Shown: one piece after another, positions 58,334-64,000 of the stretch | Layout: each line of letters starts with the position of its first letter | How positions within the stretch are numbered: position 1 is the first letter of the stretch | DNA from: Ensifer sp. BR816 | GTDB lineage: Bacteria; Pseudomonadota; Alphaproteobacteria; Rhizobiales; Rhizobiaceae | Assembly (NCBI RefSeq): GCF_000378985.1 | Contig: NZ_KB905370.1 | Coordinates: forward strand, 2,859,210-2,923,209 | DNA length: 64,000 bases | Direction of reading: 5' to 3' | Made by a program: the position numbers and the translations under genes | The notes under the pieces: model-generated | The model's database searches: none | What the model saw: only the letters and a program-made list of their open reading frames with translations | What the model was told of the DNA's origin: nothing

Positions 58334-59332
58334 TCAATCGGCAAGCTTCAACGCAGGTTGCCGACCTTTTCTCGCTTCGGAAGGCGAACAGCCATAAATC
58401 TCCCGGTAGTCGTGCGAAAACCGGCCCATATGCCTGAAGCCCCACTTGCGGGCGATGTCCGCCACCGACAGCGCTTGGTCCGCTTCCACGAGTTCGCGGT
58501 GGGCGGCCTCCATCCGCAACTGGGCCAGGTAATTTATCGGTGACGTCCCCTTGAACCGCTTGAACCCCTCCTGCAGCGACCGAACGCCGATGCCGGCCGC
58601 CTGCGCGATGTCCGGCATCGAGATCGTCGCGCAGAGATTGGCGTGCATGAAGTCCACAGCGCGTTTCACGTGCCTGGGGGACGGAAGCCATTCGCCCTGC
58701 TTCAAGGCCGATGAGAACCGATGCGGTACCGTATCGACAAGCAGGCCGACGATACTTTCGGAGAGATAGGAAAGTGTATGAGGCATGTCACGCATCTCGG
58801 CGTCCGTGTCTAGGCAAGTCGCCATGATTTGCGACAGCCCGAAGATGATCTGGCCGGCATCGGCCGCAAGGTCGAGTTCCGGGATGAAGTCGAGCGAGCC
58901 ATAGACGGGCCGTTCCAGCAGATCGCCGAGACGGCGAACGATGTCCCCCTGGTCGATAATGAGCGACAGGTGGTTGCGTTCTCCCTCGACCTGCAATTCG
59001 GACAGCCTGTTGCCGTCGAGGATCGCCGCTTGGCCCGGCTTGGAAATCAGACCGACCCCTCGTCCGATCTTCACGCAGGCGGAGCCGTGTAGCGGGAGCA
59101 ATAGCAGGAGTTTCGGTACCTCGTCCTTTTGGCCGATGCTGAGGCTGCCCAGCGATGACACGCGGCTGAAGGCAACGCGTCCGGCGGCGACGAACTCATA
59201 GCGATACGAAAGATCAGCCCTCGGTGGTTTCTGCACCCTGACGGGTCCGATGCAGCGCGCCAGGACGTCCGATACCTCTTCGGCTTCGCTGCCGAGATAC
59301 GAGACTTTCATCCCCTGTCTTTGTCCCTGCAT
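58334..59332 (-). CDS. AraC-family transcriptional regulator, copy 2
   Basis: 332 residues from ATG 59332 (behind 'gggaaa'); other starts are at 59383 and 59311. The AraC HTH pair: 'HANLCATISMPDIAQAAGIGVRSLQEGFKRF' and 'SVADIARKWGFRHMGRFSHDYREIYGCSPSEARK'. The sensor part matches that of the AraC at 10313-11380 in layout ('HLSLIIDQGDIVRRLGDLLERPVYGSLDFIPELDLAA'). Both edges of the polysaccharide region therefore carry a regulator of the same subfamily. Effector unknown. Confidence 0.92.
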   Translation of the reverse strand: MQGQRQGMKVSYLGSEAEEVSDVLARCIGPVRVQKPPRADLSYRYEFVAAGRVAFSRVSSLGSLSIGQKDEVPKLLLLLPLHGSACVKIGRGVGLISKPGQAAILDGNRLSELQVEGERNHLSLIIDQGDIVRRLGDLLERPVYGSLDFIPELDLAADAGQIIFGLSQIMATCLDTDAEMRDMPHTLSYLSESIVGLLVDTVPHRFSSALKQGEWLPSPRHVKRAVDFMHANLCATISMPDIAQAAGIGVRSLQEGFKRFKGTSPINYLAQLRMEAAHRELVEADQALSVADIARKWGFRHMGRFSHDYREIYGCSPSEARKGRQPALKLAD

Positions 59333-59538
59333 CGCAATTTTCCCGAAAAAAGATGACGATATAACAACCCGGCACATCCTCACCGTCGTCGCTTGGCCGT
59401 GTTTCTGGACCGCTCCGGTCCGGTGCCGGGCGATTGCCTTGCCATCTGCCGGCTCGTGGTGGTTTTGTTAGTGCGCGCTTATGCAACAAGGTGGAGCTTT
59501 ACAAGCGGAAAGATGGGACTTCAGGTGACTTTTCTTCA
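59333..59538. other. Intergenic region upstream of the AraC gene
   Basis: About 200 bases between the AraC start and the repeat element. It should contain the AraC promoter. No gene or clear regulator site is seen. Confidence 0.4.
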
Positions 59539-59586
59539 GGTGCTACAGCGACCTTTGCGCGTCTGATACGACGCGCGTCGCTGTAG
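59539..59586. repeat. Rhizobial mosaic intergenic repeat, partial copy 4
   Basis: Only the terminal box of the family is present: gtgctacagcgacctttgc, gcgtctgatacgacgc, gtcgctgtag. It abuts a decayed reading frame (59595-59711), suggesting that the repeat marks the deletion point of the older gene. Confidence 0.8.
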
Positions 59587-59594
59587 TGTGCCCA

Positions 59595-59711
59595 GCGGAA
59601 TTCAGGGGCAATCTGCGCCTGATGTACTTCGCCGATGTCGAGCGGGCAAATGGCGACCTCTCGACCCTGGAGATCGAGCCGTTGCGAGCGCGCCGCTTCA
59701 GCCTTATCTAA
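59595..59711 (+). pseudogene. capA-like 3' remnant
   Basis: A 38-codon open piece ending in TAA: 'AEFRGNLRLMYFADVERA' followed by 'LSTLEIEPLRARRFSLI'. This resembles the end of the CapA/poly-gamma-glutamate-type metallophosphatase family, as I remember it. There is no start and nothing homologous upstream, where the mosaic repeat lies. It is read as the last part of a lost gene. The family call is from recall of short sequence and so is moderate. Bases 59712-59920 contain no gene. Confidence 0.5.
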
Positions 59712-59920
59712 CCCTCCTAAAGGGACCTCGAAACGCTTGCCCCCGCGAGAGCCGTCGGTTCGAGACGGTCTTGAATCAGGACCCGGTGGGGCGGCTCAAC
59801 TTGCGGTGATCGCGGTCACTTCCTTGGAACTCGTAGCATCTCGCACAGTTATTCCGACTGCAGCAGTGCCTCGACATCGGCTGCGACGGCACGAAATTGA
59901 ACACGAAGGGAGAAGGGCCC

Positions 59921-60562
59921 GTGCGTTTCTCGGATCGCTCGGAGGCTGGAAAGGAATTGGCGAAGGGCCTCGACGCCTATCGTGGGCAGGACGCCGTCGT
60001 TCTTGCACTGCCGCGCGGAGGCGTGCCCGTCGCGCTGGAGGTCGCCGCGCATCTGGGAGCACCGCTCGACCTCCTGCTCGTGCGCAAGATCGGCGTCCCA
60101 TGGCAGACGGAACTTGCGATGGGCGCGGTCATCGACGGCAGCGACCCGGCGGTCGTCCGCAACGAGGAGACGATCCGCCTTGCCGGGATTTCAAACGCCG
60201 AATTCGATACCATCTGCCAAAGGGAGCTCGCCGAGATCGAACGTCGCCGCCGGCGATATTTCGCCGGACGCGTTCCGCTGGAAACGGCCGGACGTATCGC
60301 CATTGTCGTCGATGACGGGATCGCGACCGGAGCGACGGTGCGGGCTGCCGTCAAAGGGCTCAGGACGCGGAAACCCTCGAAGATCGTCGTCGCGGTGCCG
60401 GTCGCTCCGCCTGGCGCAGTCGCTGAACTGGAAAAGGAGGCGGACGAAGTCGTGTGTCCGCTGCAGCCGCGAATGTTGGGCGCAATCGGTTACTACTATC
60501 GTGATTTCGACCAGTTGAGCGACGAAGAGGTCATTCGGCTGCTCGCCGCACATCGTGTCTGA
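59921..60562 (+). CDS. Phosphoribosyltransferase-family protein
   Basis: 213 residues from GTG 59921, behind 'agggagaaggg'; TTG 59897 is less likely. It begins 'RFSDRSEAGKELAKGL' and 'VVLALPRGGVPVALEVA', the usual start of the small stand-alone PRTase-like family. The PRPP loop is 'IAIVVDDGIATGATVRAAVKGLR' (about residues 124-146). Such proteins are annotated as predicted phosphoribosyltransferases with unknown base substrate. It appears monocistronic; the serine hydrolase follows after about 100 bases. Confidence 0.9.
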   Translation: MRFSDRSEAGKELAKGLDAYRGQDAVVLALPRGGVPVALEVAAHLGAPLDLLLVRKIGVPWQTELAMGAVIDGSDPAVVRNEETIRLAGISNAEFDTICQRELAEIERRRRRYFAGRVPLETAGRIAIVVDDGIATGATVRAAVKGLRTRKPSKIVVAVPVAPPGAVAELEKEADEVVCPLQPRMLGAIGYYYRDFDQLSDEEVIRLLAAHRV

Positions 60563-60666
60563 CATCGTGAAAACCGCGCGGTTGAGAAAGCCGCGCCGGA
60601 TTCACTTCGTCGTGAGTGATGCGTGCGAAGGATGATTTCACCGCCCTTTTGCATTAGGTGGAAGGC

Positions 60667-61674
60667 ATGCTGAGGTTGATGACCGTCGTCTTGTCGCTCC
60701 TGGTGTGGGTTACGTCCGCCGTGGCCGAGCAGTCTCCCGCCGTTTCGGAGCTGCTGAAGGGGCTTGCCACTCGAGACGACCTGAAATCCTTGAAAACCGT
60801 CATTGTGGCACGGGACGGTGAAACGATCGCCGAGCAGGGATATCGCGGTCACTCGCCGAGCGATTCGACCAATATCAAATCCGCATCGAAATCGATTATT
60901 TCGGCGCTTGTCGGAATTGCGATCGACAAGGGACTTCTCGACGGCCCCGAGCAGAAGATCGCACCGCTTCTGAAGACGGATCTGCCCTCGCCGGCGGACC
61001 CTCGGATCAACGACATTACCATTGGCAACCTGCTCTCGATGCAGGCCGGACTTGGCCGTCTGTCGGGGTCGAACTACGGCCGTTGGGTATCGAGCAGCAA
61101 CTGGGTTCGTTTCGCGCTCGCGCAGCCTTTCGCTGACGAGCCCGGCGGTCGAATGCTCTACTCCACGGCCTCCACCCACCTGCTTTCGGCGATCCTGACG
61201 AAGGTTGGCGGCAAGTCGACGCTTTCGCTCGCGCGCGACTGGCTCGGCCCGCTCCCGGGCTTCAGGATCGGTGCCTGGGAGCGCGATCCGCAAGGCATCT
61301 ATCTCGGCGGCAACCAGATGGCGATGAGCGCGAGATCGCTGCTCGCCTTCGGTGAGCTATTCCGCAAGGGCGGCCGGACGATCGATGGACGACAGATCGT
61401 TCCGGCGGACTGGATCGATCTTTCGTGGCAGCCGCACACGAACTCCTATTTCTCCGGTGACGCTTATGGCTATGGTTGGTTCGCCCGGCAGATCGGCGGC
61501 GAGAACGTCCATTTCGCCTGGGGCTATGGTGGCCAGATGCTCTATATCGTCCCGGCACAGAAGCTCACCGTCGTGATGACCTCCGAAGAGAGCGGACCTT
61601 CCGCGCGCAGCGGATACCGCGACGCGTTGCATGGCGTTCTGGCCGAGATCGTCAGTGCAATGAAAACCCGATAG
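60667..61674 (+). CDS. Serine hydrolase, class C beta-lactamase-like
   Basis: 335 residues from ATG 60667 (behind 'aggtggaagg'), with a signal peptide (MLRLMTVVLSLLVWVTSAVAEQ). The SxxK active site is 'NIKSASKSIISALVG' (around residue 75). The second motif region 'GRMLYSTASTHLLSAIL' replaces the common YSN by YST. 'FAWGYGGQMLYIVP' matches the region of the third motif (HxG/KTG position). This is a periplasmic esterase/DD-peptidase-like family, not a proven beta-lactamase. It is convergent with the peroxiredoxin gene. Confidence 0.9.
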   Translation: MLRLMTVVLSLLVWVTSAVAEQSPAVSELLKGLATRDDLKSLKTVIVARDGETIAEQGYRGHSPSDSTNIKSASKSIISALVGIAIDKGLLDGPEQKIAPLLKTDLPSPADPRINDITIGNLLSMQAGLGRLSGSNYGRWVSSSNWVRFALAQPFADEPGGRMLYSTASTHLLSAILTKVGGKSTLSLARDWLGPLPGFRIGAWERDPQGIYLGGNQMAMSARSLLAFGELFRKGGRTIDGRQIVPADWIDLSWQPHTNSYFSGDAYGYGWFARQIGGENVHFAWGYGGQMLYIVPAQKLTVVMTSEESGPSARSGYRDALHGVLAEIVSAMKTR

Positions 61675-61720
61675 TCGCTCCGCTGCGGCCAGCGATATCG
61701 GGGGGCTTCTGACTACAAGA

Positions 61721-61759
61721 AGCCGTCGCGAAAGGCTGAAACGAGCTTTCGCGACGGCT
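61721..61759. terminator. Hairpin between convergent genes
   Basis: agccgtcgcgaaag / ctttcgcgacggct, a 14-bp perfect stem with an 11-base loop. A shorter repeat (ggcttct/agaagcc) precedes it. It lies between the stops of the serine hydrolase (plus) and peroxiredoxin (minus) and probably ends both transcripts, although no T-run is attached. Confidence 0.65.
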
Positions 61760-61786
61760 GTTCGGGCGTCAACCCGGCGAACCGCC

Positions 61787-62446
61787 TCAGGCGGTCGGCT
61801 GCTTGGTCTTCCGGAGATAGGGAAGAACGGTATCGAAGGAGCCGAAGCGCTGGATGGCGTCCTCGTTGGATACGGCCGCCGTGATGATGACATCCTCGCC
61901 CTGCTTCCAGTTTGCCGGCGTTGCGACCTGATGCTTGGCGGTGAGCTGGATGGAATCGATGGCGCGCAGGATCTCGTTGAAGTTGCGGCCGGTGGTCATC
62001 GGGTAGGTGAGGATGAGTTTGATCTTCTTGTCGGGTCCGATGACATAGACCGAACGTACGGTGGCATTGTCGGCAGGGGTGCGGCCCTCGGACGTGTCGC
62101 CGGCGCCGGCCGGCAGCATGTCGTAAAGCTTGGCCACCTTGAGATCGCGGTCGCCAATCAGCGGATATTCGACATCGAAGCCGGTCGCGACCTTGATGTC
62201 GTTCTTCCATTTGGAGTGGCTCTCGACCGGATCGACCGAGATGCCGATGATCTTGACGCCGCGCTTGCGGAATTCGCCTTCGATCCCAGCCATCGCGCCG
62301 AGTTCGGTGGTGCAGACGGGCGTGAAATTCTTCGGGTGCGAGAAGAGGACAGCCCAGCCATCGCCGATCCACTCATGGAAATTGACGGTGCCTTGTGTCG
62401 TCTCGGCGGTGAAATCGGGGGCAGTGTCGTTGATGCGGAGGCCCAT
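61787..62446 (-). CDS. 1-Cys peroxiredoxin (Prx6 type)
   Basis: 219 residues. The active site is '[15 protein letters not shown]' with Cys45; no other Cys is present in the protein, so it is a 1-Cys enzyme. The C-terminal domain typical of Prx6 is visible: '[22 protein letters not shown]', '[20 protein letters not shown]'. It reduces peroxides in the cytoplasm with an external thiol donor. The upstream region, about 200 bases, lies before the TPP riboswitch on the other strand. Confidence 0.96.
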   Translation of the reverse strand: MGLRINDTAPDFTAETTQGTVNFHEWIGDGWAVLFSHPKNFTPVCTTELGAMAGIEGEFRKRGVKIIGISVDPVESHSKWKNDIKVATGFDVEYPLIGDRDLKVAKLYDMLPAGAGDTSEGRTPADNATVRSVYVIGPDKKIKLILTYPMTTGRNFNEILRAIDSIQLTAKHQVATPANWKQGEDVIITAAVSNEDAIQRFGSFDTVLPYLRKTKQPTA

Positions 62447-62663
62447 GGCTTGCTCCTTTTCGGCTCGGCAGGAATGGCCCCAGAATAGCGTAACCAGCGG
62501 AGTTTTCGAGGAGGAAACGCGCGATAGAAGGCCTCAAGAGAAAAGGCCGCAGCGCGTTTTTGTCGGTTCGGGGAAAAATCTTCCTCAAGTAGAACTCGGC
62601 CTTCGCCTGCAAGAATCGCGCGTTGACACGGCCGGACTGCTGCCGCATAGAATGGCGCCATTC

Positions 62664-62750
62664 CGAGGGGAGCGCCGGGCGGCGCTGAGACGGCGGTGAG
62701 CCGGACCCTTGAACCTGATCCGGGTCATGCCGGCGTAGGAACGGAAAGAG
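62664..62750 (+). promoter_or_regulatory. TPP riboswitch (THI element)
   Basis: The conserved core is clear: 'cgaggggagc' at the 5' side, 'gctgagac', then 'acccttgaacctgatc' and 'cgggtcatgccggcgtagga'. It lies about 65 bases upstream of the thiD start. It binds thiamin pyrophosphate and would lower thiD expression when TPP is plentiful, here probably at the ribosome binding site. Confidence 0.95.
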
Positions 62751-62814
62751 GCTATCCTCCGCCACGTCTTCGCCTGCACCTGGATCTCCGTGATGTTCAT
62801 CGGGAGATCGTCCA

Positions 62815-63633
62815 ATGCCGCCTCTTCGTCCATTGCCGCCGATCGCGCTTACCATTGCCGGATCGGATTCCGGCGGCGGGGCCGGCATCCAGGCCGATCT
62901 CAAGACCTTCTCTGCCCTTGGCGTCTACGGCGCCAGCGTCGTGACGGCGATCACGGCGCAGAATACGAAGGGCGTCATCGCCGTCGAGGACGTCTCGCCA
63001 AGGATGGTTGCGGCACAGATAGGCGCGGTCTTTTCCGATCTCGACGTGAACGCGGTGAAGATAGGCATGGTATCGCGGCGCGAGACGATCATCGCCATAG
63101 CCGACGGCTTGCGTCGCTTCGACAGGCGCGCCGTCGTCGATCCGGTCATGGTCGCGACCTCCGGTGACCCGTTGCTGCAGCCGGATGCCATGGCTGCACT
63201 CGAGGACGAACTTCTGCCGCTCGCCATCGTCGTCACGCCCAATCTACCGGAAGCCGCACTTCTCACCGGCCGCGCGATCGCCGAGGACGAAACCGAGATG
63301 GCCCGCCAGGCGGAGGCGCTGATGAGGCGGGGCGCGCGCTCGGTGTTGGTCAAGGGGGGGCATCGGAGGGGCAGCGACGCAACCGACCTCTTCTTCGACG
63401 GTGACCGGCTCATGCGGTTTCCCGCAAGGCGGGTCGAGACCCGCAATGATCACGGCACCGGCTGTACGCTTTCGGCAGCCATTGCCGCCGGTCTTGCCGA
63501 GGGGCAGCCGCTCACCGAAGCGGTCGGCGCCGCGAAGGCGTATCTGCACGCGGCGATCTGCGCTTCCGACGGCCTGAAGGTGGGAGAGGGCCGGGGGCCG
63601 GTGCACCATTTCCACGGATGGTGGCGTCGGTGA
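62815..63633 (+). CDS. thiD: Hydroxymethylpyrimidine/phosphomethylpyrimidine kinase
   Basis: 272 residues. '[42 protein letters not shown]' is the ThiD N-terminus. '[20 protein letters not shown]', '[14 protein letters not shown]' and '[22 protein letters not shown]' (anion hole and catalytic region) follow in order. It phosphorylates HMP and HMP-P in the thiamin pathway in the cytoplasm. Control by the TPP riboswitch just upstream confirms the role. Confidence 0.97.
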   Translation: MPPLRPLPPIALTIAGSDSGGGAGIQADLKTFSALGVYGASVVTAITAQNTKGVIAVEDVSPRMVAAQIGAVFSDLDVNAVKIGMVSRRETIIAIADGLRRFDRRAVVDPVMVATSGDPLLQPDAMAALEDELLPLAIVVTPNLPEAALLTGRAIAEDETEMARQAEALMRRGARSVLVKGGHRRGSDATDLFFDGDRLMRFPARRVETRNDHGTGCTLSAAIAAGLAEGQPLTEAVGAAKAYLHAAICASDGLKVGEGRGPVHHFHGWWRR

Positions 63634-63655
63634 GCTCTATCAGATGCACTAAGCA

Positions 63656-63720
63656 CGCTGTAGCATTTTGAATTTGCTGCATGTTTCCTTAAATCGGCTA
63701 CGGTCAAGGAAACATGCAGC
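63656..63720. repeat. Palindromic intergenic repeat with tgcatgt arms
   Basis: gctgcatgtttcctt and aaggaaacatgcagc form a 15-bp perfect inverted repeat with a 15-base loop, preceded by 'cgctgtagcattttgaatt'. The arms recur in part at 56669-56720 and the 'gctgtag' box elsewhere. It is likely a member of the same mosaic family and may also end thiD transcription. Confidence 0.75.
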
Positions 63721-63792
63721 AGGTCGCCTCGTTGTCGCCACTGTTGCGCCGCAGCATCGGCTGGTTAACGAATGGCAGCCGGTTCTTGCGAC

Positions 63793-63999
63793 ATGCACTT
63801 CCTTGCCCGTCGATTGGAAGCTTTCAACCGCGATGAGCTGCCGGACTGGCGGCGGCCGCAAACGGTCTTCCGGCGCGCGCTCCTCTTGGTGCCGCGTCTT
63901 GTCGAATATTTGCTGTTCTACGGGCTCGCGCTGATCGCGCTCGCGGCGGTCATCGTGCTGATGGCCGTGGCCTGGCTGATTGGACTTGACCGGAAGTAG
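63793..63999 (+). CDS. Small membrane protein, 68 aa
   Basis: 68 residues: 'MHFLARRLEAFNRDELPDWRRPQTVFRRALLLVPRLVEYLLFYGLALIALAAVIVLMAVAWLIGLDRK', shown here only for its ends: a polar, basic first half and one long hydrophobic C-terminal segment from about residue 37. A single or double membrane pass is likely. The ribosome binding site is weak and the gene ends one base before the end of the window. No family is recognised. Confidence 0.55.
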   Translation: MHFLARRLEAFNRDELPDWRRPQTVFRRALLLVPRLVEYLLFYGLALIALAAVIVLMAVAWLIGLDRK

Positions 64000-64000
64000 G

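Noticed and set aside
60667..61674. A true class C beta-lactamase resistance gene
   Set aside because: The second motif is YST, not the canonical YAN/YSN, and the third motif is not KTG; only a general serine hydrolase call is safe.

Overview
The window looks like a chromosome or megaplasmid segment of a fast-growing rhizobium of the Sinorhizobium/Ensifer type. The reasons are its high GC content, its rhizobial protein families, and at least four copies of a mosaic intergenic repeat (core gtgctacagcg...cgctgtag). This is inferred from sequence character, not from a database search.

Layout. 1-2.4 kb: the end of a DUF475/TerC-like membrane protein, a UspA stress protein and three small proteins. 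2.6-9.9 kb: a LacI-regulated sugar operon (binding protein, two permeases, GH127 beta-L-arabinofuranosidase, ATPase), with two palindromic operators in front of lacI. 9.9-12.1 kb: a small HTH-like protein, an AraC regulator and a membrane protein on the minus strand.

12.6-47.2 kb is one large polysaccharide and secretion locus in two convergent halves that meet at a strong terminator near 36.94 kb. The plus half encodes a BY-kinase/co-polymerase, a NusG/RfaH-like antiterminator, a nucleotidyltransferase/thymidylate-kinase-like protein, a GT4 glycosyltransferase, an initiating sugar-phosphate transferase, a Wza-type export protein, a type I secretion ABC protein and its HlyD adaptor, a sulfotransferase, a Wzx-like flippase, and three large probably secreted proteins. 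These carry beta-propeller, cadherin, jelly-roll, metallophosphatase and RTX modules. The minus half runs from a Wzy-like polymerase through a P-loop kinase, a Tat-exported beta-helix protein, a pyruvate-kinase-like/ATP-sulfurylase fusion, an APS-kinase-like protein, a CPA2 antiporter, a PqqD-HprK kinase and a nucleotidyltransferase to a small Tat-type His-rich peptide. The simplest reading is a sulfated exopolysaccharide with its own PAPS supply, plus co-secreted matrix proteins and a kinase/peptide module of unknown purpose.

47.5-59.4 kb is a regulatory and decayed region. It holds two LuxR-type regulators whose receiver-like domains have Asn where the phospho-acceptor Asp would be, a third LuxR regulator, and a second AraC paralogue. 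It also has a GFA-family pseudogene and a TauC/SsuC-type permease gene split by a 3.6-kb insertion carrying two IS110-family transposases and an orphan SUKH/SMI1 gene. An intact TauB/SsuB-type ATPase, a small DoxX-like/AhpD-like/truncated sigma-factor group and a probable capA remnant follow. 59.9-64 kb is ordinary chromosome: a phosphoribosyltransferase, a class C serine hydrolase, a 1-Cys peroxiredoxin, a TPP riboswitch with thiD, and a small membrane protein.
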